From contig JAJFPB010000004.1 of assembly GCA_020881915.1 (NCBI GenBank), forward strand, positions 4,278,001 to 4,342,000: a stretch of 64,000 nt of DNA, given 5' to 3'. This document shows, piece by piece, positions 34,027 through 45,280 of this stretch; position 1 is the stretch's first letter, and each line of letters opens with the position of its first letter. The translations under genes and the position numbers were made by a program. The notes under the pieces were generated by a model. The model was not told the origin of the DNA. It did not search any database and saw only the letters and a program-made list of their open reading frames with translations. This DNA is from Paramyrothecium sp. XJ0827 (Eukaryota > Ascomycota > Sordariomycetes > Hypocreales > Stachybotryaceae).

Positions 34027-35981
34027 TTACACAGTTTCTTTGGTCTCCACATTACCCTCATTAAGGGCGGCTTCCTTGCCTTCACGGACAGCAGCAACCT
34101 TCTTCGCAAACCCACCTTTTTCACCACCGGCAAGGCCACTGAGCGACCCGGCAAACTTCTGCTCAATCTCTTCCAGAGAGAGACCAGCCGTCTCGGGATA
34201 CATGAAGAAAATGTGGAAGATCATGACGAAGCAGAAGGTTCCAAAGATCATGTAAGTGCGCCATTGAATATTGGTGAAGCTGGGAGGAACAAAGTAGGCA
34301 AGAGCGAGGTTGAAAGTCCAGTTGCCTGCAGCAGCGAGACCCACACCCTTGGCTCGGTATCGGAGGGGGAAGACCTCGCCAGCATAAATCCACGCAACAG
34401 GGGCCCAAGTCAAGCCGTAGACGCCGACAAAGATGTAGCACATCGCAATGATGCCTTTGGCGGGAGCTCCAGTAACGGACCATTTGAGGATGTCGTTGCC
34501 ATCCACGCTGTCTACAGCTTGGCCGTAGCTAGCCATGACGCCGCCAGTGGTGAAGTGGATAATGCTGCAGATGATGGCTCCTCCCATAAGCAGCCACCGA
34601 CGGCTGAGACGATCGATGAAGGGAAGAATAGCGCCGGTGGTAACAAGGAAGATGACGTATTGAATGATGGAAGAGGTCAGGGCAACGTTTCCGCTCTACG
34701 GACAAAGTTGTTAGTTTCCACCCGCTCATGGGATTCGAGGGAATTACTTACAAGACCGGCCATCTGGAAAATATAAACCAGGTAATACAGCATGACGTTA
34801 CCACCAAGAAGCTGTTGCCAGATCTGGACACTAACGCCGACGACCGTGTGTTTCCAAACCTTGGGGCCAAAAAGGCCGAGATATCCAATATCCTTTGATT
34901 CCTGTGCAATTCGGACGGCCTCCTTGACCTCGTCGAGCTCGGCCACCACAACAGGGTCGTGCCGGTCACCCTTGGCGTGCAGGTGGGCGAGGACTTCGTG
35001 GGCTTCCTCCCATCGGTCGTGGTTCGCCAGCCATCGAGGGGACTCGGGGAAAAAGAAGACAGCGACCAGCAGAATGGCCGCGGGAATGGCCTGCACGCCC
35101 CAAGCAATGCGGAAGGCATTGGGGTTGTGGATGGTGACGCTGCAGCCGTACGAGATGAGATACATGATTAGGATACCTTTTCGATTATGTGAGTCTTGTT
35201 CCAGCGTTACGCCGCACGGTGTCGGAAGAACCTACCCCATTCGATAGCCCATTGTTGGATGCCGACAATGGAACCTCGTTTAGAAGCGGGTGCAAGCTCA
35301 GACAGGTATACAATGACCTGGCTAGATGTGATACCTTTACTTTGTTAGGTTGTTCGCGAATTGGTTGTAGAAGGACTGACGTACCAATGGCGAAGCCGCT
35401 GACAACACGGCCAGCGATCAAATGACCAACATTTTGAGAAGATGCCTGAAGGACCGCACCGATGATGAAGATGACTGCGGCCAGCATTAGAGCACCACGA
35501 CGGCCCCACTTGTCGGCGACCCATCCAGCGACAATAGCTCCAACAAGTGAGCCACCAGACATGGAGGCGGTAATACCACCTTGCGTCGCGGAGTCAGGGT
35601 GGTTGAAGCTGTCAAGGATGTGAGAAATGGGACGTGCAAGAAGGCAAAGAAGGACCAACTATTCAAGGTACGCATCGTTGGCAATGAAGGCAGACATGCT
35701 AGAGATGTCGAAGCCGAAGAGTGCACCTGAAGATCTGCGTCAGCCTATACCGTACTTTGAAGTGCGTTCTGACCATGAATCGAAAAGAGCCTCGTGAATG
35801 GCAACATCCACGGACTCATTCGGAGACTTTGTTGTTTTGCGATAGATGAAACACATACCTCCAATAGTGCCGAATGCGGCAAGCGCTGGAAATTTCACTT
35901 GTCAGTAAACGCACCCAAAAGGCAGAGCACCCATGAAAGTCTGGGCAGTGACGCACCGTAGATGTTCCAAATACGATACAT
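34027..35981 (-). CDS. MFS sugar transporter (hexose/monosaccharide type)
   Basis: Seven exons: 35981-35957, 35885-35859, 35726-35660, 35608-35385, 35334-35236, 35176-34752 and 34695-34027, giving 511 residues with every junction in frame. The protein starts MYRIWNIYALAAFGTIGGALFGFD, shown here only in part as AAFGTIGGALFGFD, the first membrane segment of fungal sugar porters. It carries the family motifs GWVADKWGRRGAL (GRR loop 2-3), FPESPRWL, the QIWQQLLGGN segment and VFPLRYRAKG. Twelve hydrophobic segments are expected, with a cytosolic Lys/Glu-rich tail. It imports a hexose or related sugar at the plasma membrane by proton symport, as known for the family. The very small first exons (25 and 27 nt) are unusual but normal for this group. 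A TATA-like element lies about 155 bp upstream of the ATG. Confidence 0.9.
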
Positions 35982-36132
35982 GGTGAATCGTAGTTCGGTA
36001 ACCCGAGGGTGGGTACGAGATTAAGGCAAAAGTGACGGACCCTGTCCTGAAGTTCTCACAATCTGTAAGTTGAGGACAGGAGGCGAAGAAGCAAGCTGGG
36101 ATTCAACGTTCTCGGGTCGGCGAGAGGGCAAG

Positions 36133-36141
36133 TTTTTTTAT
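36133..36141 (-). promoter_or_regulatory. TATA-like element of the sugar transporter gene
   Basis: On the minus strand the sequence reads TATAAAAAA about 155 bp before the transporter ATG, in a position fit for a TATA box. Confidence 0.4.
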
Positions 36142-38058
36142 ACATCTCCGTAGTCTCAAACGAATTTCCCGTGCTATGGCGTAGAAACCCAATATAATAC
36201 TGGATGATGAAGGTAGTCCACGTAGTGTGGAGCCAAACTGTTATGCGCGCCTATCGGATGCAGGTTTCCCTGAGGAACCCACATCGTGATGTTTTGACGT
36301 CATGACAAGCCCGGCCCAAGCCCCATATGCTGGGGATGGTGGCCGGTTGTTTGAACTTTGGAACCTGCTGCTCGGTGGAGCAAGCCATAAAAGCTGGGGG
36401 ACGAATGATCTGCATCGCGGCTCTGGTCTCGGGCGGTCGTATTAGCGTTTCCCCGAAGGGGTCGCAGTACCTGGAAACGTGCGGCTGTTATTCGGTCGCA
36501 TCCGGATGCTTTCGGGGAGCCGACCCTAGGCGAACTCTTCTAGATCTTTGCCCTGCCAATGAACATTCCAACAGGCTAACCGTCGTCCTCTGGAAACCGC
36601 AAGCGACTTCCACCCATTCTTGTTGGGAGCCAAGATTAATTCTTGGCTTCTCCATCTGGGGTAGTGATCTGCGGGGGATACTTGATGATTAACATACTTG
36701 CTTCGGACGTCGAAGTTTCGCATTCATTGCCGTCGCACTCGAGCATTGTACTCGGCACCGGACATGACCTTGAACTTTGCTTACAGTGTTGAGCCACTTT
36801 ACCAAACATGGTCGCAAGATGCTACGAGTCTCATGCTCTTTCCTTACCTTCCCAAGGATTCGCTTGTTTGTAGTGGATGTGATTCGGAATCTTTTGGTGG
36901 AATGATCGACGTACATGGTCCCCGGCAGACAGTGTTTGTGGATTCCAATTTCTAAAGACTAGAAGCCGCGGAGAGTGGGGCGTATCGGTCCCGGGTTCCC
37001 GGATTGCTAAACTTGTTGAGATCCAAGCTTCAGATGTTACGTGAGATTGACCGCCATAGGATAGATAGTAATGTGGAACTTCATAATGGCCGGGGTGTTT
37101 TCATTCACACGGTCAAAATGAGAAGGCTTGCAGGACCGCTATGTGGTGTAATAACTGTAAATTGATCTCTGAAGAGCCCTAGCTATGAGGAAGTAGTGGC
37201 TCCTTACATAGTTATCTGCGCCTCTAAGGGCTAGAACAGTCGCCGTTTCATGTGTCCTGACATCATGCCAGTGGACCAGGAAAGCATTGAAACATGACTT
37301 AAACTATCCCTATAGTTAGCACTCATTCGTTTGCTTGTAGACTTGGTGGCTATAATTCTCTTGTGTCTATCGGCATCAGTCTGGATCTCCATCTATCGGC
37401 TTGGAATTTCATCCTGGCCGATTTTGTTCCAATTTTGTGTGGACCAGGATCGTGACCCGAGCCAAACCCCTTGAATAGCCATGGTGAGGGAGGTTACGGA
37501 GGCACCTAAGATGATGTTATTAGAAGTATAATAGAGTAGAGGATAAATTGGAGATGAAGTGGCACCGCAAAAATGTCAATGCCGGTGAATTTGTCGACAT
37601 TTGAAGTATCCTCAAATGCAGATATAGGGTAGCCAACAATGTAGGTGCACATTCTATCGGATGGGGTTCTTCTCTAACCCACCTAATCGCAATGTGTGCA
37701 TACCACTTGGGTACACTCCAGGAGAGATAAGTGTTCGAAACTTATGAGAATGTCTGCTTTGCCTCCGGCTAGTACAGTAGTTGTTGGATATCTCGAGGCA
37801 TCGTGGCCTGTGGCACCGTGCTTGGATTGTGGGAATAGTGGCTCGCCCCCTTTGAGGAAACGTAGCTCCTTAGTACACAGAACATGCTCAATGCGTCGTT
37901 ATATCTATACAAATAAGCTATGACTCTGTCCCACACCTGTTTGTCTAACAGTAGTCATGTATTGTGGGCTGCTGCAACCCTATTAGGTTACGGAAGGAAA
38001 AAAAGGCCATGTCCACTTCGTGGACCATCTCGTTGTGATCATGGAAAGCAAAAATACC
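36142..38058. other. Long gene-free region upstream of the sugar transporter
   Basis: The nearest part must hold the transporter promoter. A palindrome CCCCGAAGGGG lies near 36452-36462 and could bind a regulator. Frames at 36327 and 37696 have no protein-like character. Confidence 0.35.
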
Positions 38059-38132
38059 TGGTCAGTATGAGGGTCGAACTCATGACCTTCGCATTATTAG
38101 TACGACGCTCTAACCAACTGAGCTAACCGACC
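38059..38132 (-). tRNA. tRNA-Ile (anticodon AAU)
   Basis: On the minus strand the cloverleaf is complete. The acceptor stem pairs GGTCGGT with ACTGACC, with discriminator A. The D arm pairs GCTC with GAGC. The anticodon stem pairs TCGTA with TGCGA around CTAATAA (AAT). The T stem pairs ATGAG with CTCAT around TTCGACC. A T5 tract follows as terminator. It has the same isoacceptor identity as the tRNA 5.1 kb to the left but the opposite orientation and a different acceptor stem. Confidence 0.93.
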
Positions 38133-38884
38133 AATTGGACTTTTGTTCGCGAAACGTTGGTGAAGGTATTCCCGACAATCACAGCCGTGACAACTTATCA
38201 TGTTGAGTATCGGAGCACAACAATGAAGACTAAGAGCTGACATGTTCTTCACAAGCAATGAAAGATAATTCAAAACTTAACACTCGATGCTCCACAATTT
38301 GGATTATGCCACTTCCCATCCTGTATACTGTGCTTTTGTAGCTTGGTTGGTCGCCGTTTGGCTGGCTGAACTGTCATTTGCAAGTAGGGGCCTTCATGTG
38401 GCAATCCTAGAGTCTCTGGTGGGAATTGTTGAGAGACTCCATAATTGATGATAGATTTAAGTGCCTGAATATTACCGGCGCTGATGTTTCCACACTGAGC
38501 AACAGTAACAGTGTGAGGTCACAAACGCCTCTGGGAAAGGAGTAGCCAACCATGGGCTACATTTGATGGTACCAGTTTCTCAGGGGACTGGCAGTGGATG
38601 TTTAATCAAAATCATTTCTCAATCATATGGGATACATCCTCTTCTCTAGCTCAGAAATGATGCACCCAAATGGTGCTTATCGCAGACACCGAGCAATATT
38701 ATAATGCTATTAACCATTTGCACCCTTGGACATAGTTAAATTGAGGATTAAGGCCTCAAAAATAGATGGAATAACGAAGACAAGCAATGTCGAGAATGGA
38801 CTTTGAGGAGCCCGATAATCTTTGTTGAGAGCTACACTGCCCCCAGCGTTTTGTATTGTCCCTCATGATGAAAGGACATTAACG
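38133..38884. other. Gene-free region
   Basis: AT-rich spacer between tRNA-Ile and the 3' end of the peroxidase gene. No frame or motif was supported. Confidence 0.4.
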
Positions 38885-39943
38885 CTATGAATCATCTCCA
38901 AGACTCGATAACAGAGTCGCTGATGGCACAAAGAATGTGGATCCCGTGATAGGCTTTGAGAAGTCCAAAATCCTGTCATGAAGACCTGGTGGGTCGCCTA
39001 TGAACATGCGCTCTAACATCTTTTCGATGACCCATAGTTTCTTGGAGTAGCCTATGAAATATGTTCCAAACTCGCTCGAAGCGGGTGAACCAAAGGGCAT
39101 GTTGTCTCGTAAAATGTCGTGTTCGGTACCACCCTCCCCCTGAATAGTTGCAAGTGATTTGTGGGACTGCTGACCTGATTCGGCATCGTCGAGCTCGATA
39201 TTGTCCAATTTAGTTCTTCCAACTATGGCCTCTTGCTTTTCGGTCGCCAGAGCACGCCATGCCGCCAGGTCATGAAGATACTTTTGCACGACAACGTAAC
39301 TGCCACCTACACCAGCACTGTCGTCGTTCTCAGTCACAATCACCGAGTCCGTGATGGCAGAGCCAACTGGATTGGCAGTGCCGTCAACAAACCCTAGCAA
39401 GTCGCGGGTGTCAAAGTATCTGAATCCTACTGTCTCGTCCTCGGGCTTTATGGCAGCTCCTAGGAGATCCATGAGTTGCCTTTCAAACTCAAATGTCAGG
39501 TCTCTCCTTTCAGATCGGATGTGGAGTAAAAGATCACCGGGCGTAGAAACAGCTGTGTGCTTGCCTCCCTGTATCTTCTTAAATGGATGTAGCTCTTTGG
39601 GACGAGGTGCTTGGACTAGTCGGTCCCAAATGAGGCTGCCAATGCCAACTGTGCAAGACAAATTGGCACTGGGATGACGAATGGATATGTTCTTTATAAT
39701 ATCCGGAATGCTCGAAAGTGCCGACCGGATGGACTGCACCGAGTCGGGAGCATCGGTCGCCGACAAGACCAGAAAGGTTGCCGACTGGGTCAATGGTGCT
39801 TCCACTGCTTGGGGTGTCATTGTGAGGAAGCGAACGCAGGCCGATCGCTGGCGGGCACTTCGTGCTTGATAATATCCTAAGCGGAGGAGTCCCCTGAACC
39901 TAGAAGTTACATATATGGGATGGAAACCATGAGTATGCAACAT
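38885..39943 (-). CDS. DyP-type heme peroxidase
   Basis: A single exon of 352 residues if read from the ATG at 39943; an alternative ATG at 39820 (MTPQAVEAPL) gives 311. The family signature GFVDGTANP holds the GxxDG motif with the catalytic Asp. The heme-ligand His lies in KYLHDLAAW, followed by IVGRTK and the distal Arg region ILRDNMPFG, then SEFGTYFIGY. These place it with the YfeX-like (B-type) DyPs rather than the large secreted fungal ones. The longer N-terminus is Arg-rich and lacks acidic residues, so it could target mitochondria. If the short start is used, the enzyme is cytosolic. DyPs oxidise dyes, porphyrins or phenolics with hydrogen peroxide; the substrate is unknown here. No defects seen. 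Confidence 0.85.
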   Translation of the reverse strand: MLHTHGFHPIYVTSRFRGLLRLGYYQARSARQRSACVRFLTMTPQAVEAPLTQSATFLVLSATDAPDSVQSIRSALSSIPDIIKNISIRHPSANLSCTVGIGSLIWDRLVQAPRPKELHPFKKIQGGKHTAVSTPGDLLLHIRSERRDLTFEFERQLMDLLGAAIKPEDETVGFRYFDTRDLLGFVDGTANPVGSAITDSVIVTENDDSAGVGGSYVVVQKYLHDLAAWRALATEKQEAIVGRTKLDNIELDDAESGQQSHKSLATIQGEGGTEHDILRDNMPFGSPASSEFGTYFIGYSKKLWVIEKMLERMFIGDPPGLHDRILDFSKPITGSTFFVPSATLLSSLGDDS

Positions 39944-40448
39944 ATTCAACAACCGAATTCCGAGGCAGTGGCTGTGCTCAGGGTTATGGAGAGCTCGTCC
40001 AAGGAAGCTTTATTTCCCGTTGGAGCAGGGCGCCAGGAATTATCGGATTACGAGGTGGGATTCGCCGAATCGGCGACACAGTGCAAGACGAGCGGGCTTC
40101 CCCGCCTTCTCACTGACGCCATGGCTGTAGGTTGACGCAGATGGCTACATACTCTAGGCCATACTCTAGGCTTATCAAGATTAAGTCCTGCGCCGAACCT
40201 TCCGCGACTGACGCCTGAAGAAGTACTGAGTAGTTTCTAATAAGAGAGTGCCGATTGGATGCCACTATCTCACAAGTTTATTTTGTACTACGGCACTCAT
40301 CACGTTTTGCATACCCAAGATAGCGAGCAGCAAGTACCAAATCACTCGTGTCAATTTGAGAGGGAACTCCCTTACTAAAAAAAAAAGACCCAGAAGTGAG
40401 CTTTTGTCAATCAATCAACTTCAAGAAGAATATCAAATTGTAAAGAGA
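39944..40448. other. Short intergenic region
   Basis: Peroxidase promoter and 3' end of the sulfite oxidase-type gene. An A-rich run lies near 40377-40386. No gene was seen. Confidence 0.4.
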
Positions 40449-42225
40449 TCAATCATCCTCAGCATCTCGTGGATCGTGTTCCTTCCAATACTTATCATAC
40501 TCGTCCCACGTCTGAGAGGGAAACGCGAGGGGTACGGTGATCGGTCCGAATGGAATCTTCTTCTGCTCGAACTCGGCAAGGCGGGCCTTGGTTAACGGTC
40601 TGGTCTTGTTAACGCTGTAAACAGAAATTCTGTGGCAGGAGCTCGTGACGTGAAGACCCCAATTCCATGCCGTACGAACATCCGGTGGCTGCGTGTTAAG
40701 CGCATTGTCCCAGCATCGACAGACGATCTCAACCCAACCCTCCACGTCACACGGCAAATCGAACTCCCAGGTTCGCCACGTCCACTTCCGCTTCTTGGAG
40801 AGTTTCTCGACGGGTACAGTGTACCAGTTGAAGCCCCCGTCCGAAGACAGTTCCACACGCTCTGGCCAACGGCCGCCGCCAGAGTAGGCCCAGCCCTTGC
40901 AACGGATTTTGCCGCCATGGATTACGACTTGCTTTGTCCATGGTGACATGATGGCGGAGCTAACTGGCATTTCCTGGATCTGAATACCGTCTGTGAGCTT
41001 GAAGTTGTGTTTTCCCACTTGCTGGGGGAAGTACAGATATTCTTGGCTTTGAACGGGAGCTTTCGATGGTGACTTGATGGCCTTGATACGGTAGAGCCAC
41101 TTCACGCTCCTCGCTCCAATGTAGCCAAACACGACAATTCGAAGTGGATAGCCATGGATTCGGGGAAGAATTTCCCCATTCATCTCCCAAGCAAGCATTA
41201 CCTCATTCGCCTTGACCTTGGACCATGGAACACTGACCAGGTAGTTCATCGCCTTATCGTCTTTGAAGTAAGTATCGGCGCCATAGAATTCCAAGTGCTT
41301 GGCACCGTCAACAAGGCCGCCGCAGGCCTTGATGACTTTTTTGAGGCTCACGCCGACATATCGAGCATTTCCAATGGCACCTTCAGCCCAAGGCGCTTGC
41401 GGAACTTCATCGCCTTGCCCAGGGTATTTGAGAATCTGCTCAATTCGACGGGTTCCAGAGCACTGGATCGTGATGTGTTTCTCCATACGAGGGAAACGAG
41501 CTTCGTCCATGAGGTCATCTAGAGTGAAGGACTGTGGTTTCGCTACAAGACCATCTAGGACGAAGCTGAAGTCCTCCTTGTTGATGATGGGGATACCGCC
41601 ATGGTTCCTGACGAAATGAAGGGAATTAGGGGTGATCTCCTTGTCGGTGACCAGTCGCTTGGGTGGCTCGCCATTGTATGGAAATTGAAGGAGATGAAGC
41701 ATGTCTTGGTGCTTCTCCTTCAAGACGGTGTTCCACGAGTCATCAGGAACACTGGTGAGCTCACCACCAATGGCATGGTGCCACATCTTCCAGTGCGTGC
41801 CTGGAAGAACAGGATTTGTGCCAGGAATAGGTCCAAGCTGGAATTCAGGATTGGGCGGGAACGTCTGTGCAGTCAAAATCCGATGAGCAGCTTCTTTCTT
41901 TTTCGGATAATTTTCCCACTCAACAAATCTGGAGCTCGTCAGTATTCAACACTCAAAAGTGAGGTTCTAGCAAAGTGACAAACCCTTTCCATCCTTTGCG
42001 TTCGATGGCGAACAGTTTACTACGGTCACCAACAGCTTTAATAGCTTCTTCATCTTTCTTCAGGGGACCGAAGGTCTGGATGGCCAGCGGCTCCGTCTCT
42101 GGACCCGTCATGTCCAGGACAGGGAGCACGGCTCCAGACAGTCCTTGCTCAATCTTCCACTCATCGGGACGATTGGAAGTCTTGGTGACTTTGACTGGTT
42201 CGGGTATGACAGCAGAAGGGGCCAT
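40449..42225 (-). CDS. Sulfite oxidase-family molybdenum enzyme
   Basis: Exons 42225-41984 and 41928-40449 join over a 55-bp intron (41929-41983), restoring KGWKG-FVEWENYPKKK; the product is 573 residues. The molybdopterin domain includes LHFVRNHGGIP, the Mo-ligand Cys in ITIQCSGTRR, and the RIHGYPLRIVVFGYIGARSVKWL segment found in sulfite oxidase and nitrate reductase. The dimerisation domain follows, with CKGWAYSGGG, VELSSDGG and WTWRTWEFD. No heme (cytochrome b5) or FAD domain is present, as in plant-type or short fungal sulfite oxidases. The likely reaction is oxidation of sulfite to sulfate, or of a related oxo-anion. The N-terminal 110 residues are hydrophilic and specific to this type. 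The start was set at the first true ATG before MAPSAVIPEP. It looks intact. Confidence 0.85.
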
Positions 42226-43967
42226 CTTGTGAATTGTACTTGATCCTGTGAATGTGTCTTGGTTGGAAAAAGAAGAGGATAAGGAGGATGGCAATGGGGG
42301 TGGGAACTAATAATGAAATGGCATCAGAGGTAGCATTGGCCGGCTAATGGTGCCGATGACTGGGGAAATGACTTGATTGCGCATATCTTGGTTGCTTTTC
42401 ATGGTGGCTTACACCAGGGTCAACCCGGCCAAGTGGGGGATAACCCGAATGCCGCAAGGTTACAGCCCGAACGCCGCCGTGCAAGGTCAACCCAATGAGA
42501 ATCGCGAAGTTTACTCAAGGTTTCAATAAAAATGCTGCCATGCAGTAGCGTCGCCCGCAATCCCTCCGTCGCAACGTTGGCACATTCCAACTTCTGGCAC
42601 TGTCTTTTAGCCCAGATTTGCCTTGATCACATCCGACGCTGCCACCAGTTAGAAGACGAATGAATATCGGCTAAAGAGATTGTTCGGTTAGCATCTTCGG
42701 AGATCGTCCATGATAAAGCTGATTCTAGCGGAGGTGTGCAAGTTGAGCAAGTGCATGCATTGCGTGTGCTAGAGTAAGATAGCTACCGATTGGTCGGCCA
42801 TGTGATGCAACGTCGGCATTTCGGCGAGCTCGGCATGCGCGGGTAGTCCAAGATTTGCGATGCGCAGAATAATGAACTACCATACGAGTATTTACTTCAT
42901 CTTGTATTTGCGACGGGTTCGGACGTCATGTTGAGTTGTAGCAGTGTCCAGCTAGGTCTACATAATGTGCAGTTGGCATTTGCTTGTCTGAAAGATTTCA
43001 GGACATGGCCAAAGAGCACCACAGCCACGTTTGGATCATGGTCCAACCAAGCCTTTGACAAGCGGAGTCAATTGGGTAGATTATTGTGTTGTCGTACCGT
43101 CCGAGAACAACGAAACCTTCCATGTTGAATCGGCAACCCTGGAAATGGAGCTAATCTCCTAGGATTGAGTTTGTCAGATATAGGCTGGGGCGGAAGCCCG
43201 AACTTGGAAATAGCAGTCCGAGGACACGAAACACCAAGCTGTCGATGGAATTGAAAATTTTGGTACTTATTCCTGGCTCCTAATGCACGCTGCTCTAACA
43301 AAATGATCAATTCTATAGATTGCACTGCTGCTGCGTTTCAGAAATGCTCCTAGAAAACCTGCTCTTATTGACAGCAGCAGCTTTGGATGTGTATATGGTA
43401 TTTAAAATTGGAGAACAGGCCAAAATAATTCACTTCCTATTGACCATCAAGATCACTTTGCTTGAGCTATTTACTGTTGACGAACAGCTGTGCCCATAAC
43501 GGCTTGATGGGTGCATGCTATGGCATCTAATATGCACAGGTTCGACCGAAGCCCATTTTGGCAGCTTACACACAGCGCCTCAAAACCAGTCGGCAATGAA
43601 ACCGTAAGCGACTCTCGATATCGTCGTGTACGATATGCTGGAGTGCACCAGAGCGTATCAGTCCAGAATTGCTGAAGACAAGGAGGATCGGAACTCTGTC
43701 GTAGGGATTGGCTAGCTGTACCATCAGATCGGTCAAGAAAGTGTAAGGTTTAGACGATGTGCGCGAACTTTCCGTATTCTACCATAAGTGTGCAAAAGTT
43801 GTTCGCAGACTTTTGGGCCATATGTTACATAAAATCCGGGTGTGACCACGTCCAAAGAGAAGTCTGCTTTATCATCTTGACTTGAAAACGCAACACTTTG
43901 GACTTGCTTGGTGTAAACCGAACTCTCTACTATCTGAATCATTGAGTACAGTTATAGTTTGGTCGAC
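42226..43967. other. Gene-free region upstream of the molybdoenzyme gene
   Basis: No gene was supported. The sequence near 42410-42500 has GGTCAACCCGG and CAAGGTCAACCC as a loose repeat within the putative promoter. Beyond 42900 no frame is protein-like. Confidence 0.35.
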
Positions 43968-45013
43968 ATGGCCAATAATCTTTTTGTGCGGCTTGTGTGT
44001 CTAGTGGCATCCACCTCCAGGATTGCGGTCGCCATACTAGACCCCGTTCAAGGGTTGTTAACCCACAAGCCCATCGAGCATGGCCTCGACCCGCCGGCAA
44101 CCGTCGCTACTCGCCCTGTTGTAGTCGATACTAAGCGCGACATCAAGTACGTTGGTAGTCAACTGTCTGGCGTCGAGCACTTTCAGAACATTTTCTACGC
44201 GGAGGATACTGCTGGGAGGAATCGTTTTAAGCTACCCGTTTCATCGAAGCCTCGAAACGAATCGGTCATCGATGCAACGAAACCAGGAGCATGGTGTCCC
44301 CAAGGCACTGGAGATATCCTCCCGTTCACTAGCCGTGTCCTCAATATCAGCGAGAACTGTCTGAGCTTGCGAATTGCCCGAGCTGCAGAAACTAAGACAC
44401 GCGCCAAACTGCCGGTTATCGGTTGGTTGCATGGAGGTAAGGACAACTGCTTATTTTCAATTGATACTTCAGCTACTAATGAATCCTTTGGTTGTAACAG
44501 GTGGCCCATGCTCTTGGGTCAGGCTCAGATATCCTGTATACGCCCGATGGATTGGCAAAGCACGCCTTATCTCATCGACAGCCAGTCATTTGGGTGGCGA
44601 TAAACTACCGCCTAGGATGTAAGAGCATTTCCGAGTATTTGACCTTGCATCAGAGCCACTAACAGTTGATATCAGTTTTTGGATTTGCAACGAACAAAGC
44701 CATTGTCAAGGCCAAACATGCCAACATGGGTCTCCGTGATCAACGGGCCGCACTTGACTGTACGTTCAGTCATATACTGAGCAACCTCGCGCAGTGTACC
44801 AAGTAATTGTCTCTCAGGGGTTCGTAGCAACATCGAATATTTGGAGGGGGTCTGAATAAAGGCAAGTACCAACCTCAAGTAAAGAGTCTGGGGACATCGG
44901 TTCTGATCCGAAGAAAGTGACCGTAATTGGTCAGAGTGTGGGCGCGAGCGATATCAGCCTGCAGATGACTGCATTCGGAGGGAAGCATGGTGCTCCGTTT
45001 CAGCAAGCAATGT
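43968..45013 (+). pseudogene. Truncated type-B carboxylesterase
   Basis: The gene begins with a signal-like MANNLFVRLVCLVASTSRIA and continues with FKLPV, SENCLSL and LPVIGWLHGG. An intron (44437-44500, with TACTAAT) leads into HALGSGSDILYTPDG, but one extra C in the CCC at 44505-44507 puts this out of frame with the oxyanion-hole HGGG. Further introns (44619-44675, and one from about 44762) join NYRLG-FFGFATNKA and to WVRSNIEY. After a second local defect the segment DPKKVTVIGQSVGASDIS carries the nucleophile Ser in GQSVG. The frame then stops at an intron donor after FQQA, and the C-terminal half with the Glu and His of the triad is missing. A P450 gene starts about 270 bp further on. Non-functional. 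Confidence 0.65.
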
Positions 45014-45280
45014 AAGATCACACATTAAGAATAACAGAGGGAATAAAACTCACCTACAATGCGTGCAAGGCAAGCTGCTATTGATTGATTAACCCAGCGA
45101 CGTGCATAATCATGGGCCACTTGTATAACTGAATTCGGCATAGGCTGAATGCAAGCTTGTGGGTGAGGTACCCTGCTGAGGGGCAAGACAACCCCTGTCC
45201 TCCCGCCATCCGTCCTCTGTCCTTGGTTCATATCAAAAGTTGTCTCCTTCACTGTTCATAGAGAGAAATCTGATCCAACC

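Noticed and set aside
33910..34776. 288-codon plus-strand frame
   Set aside because: Antisense to the last exons of the sugar transporter.
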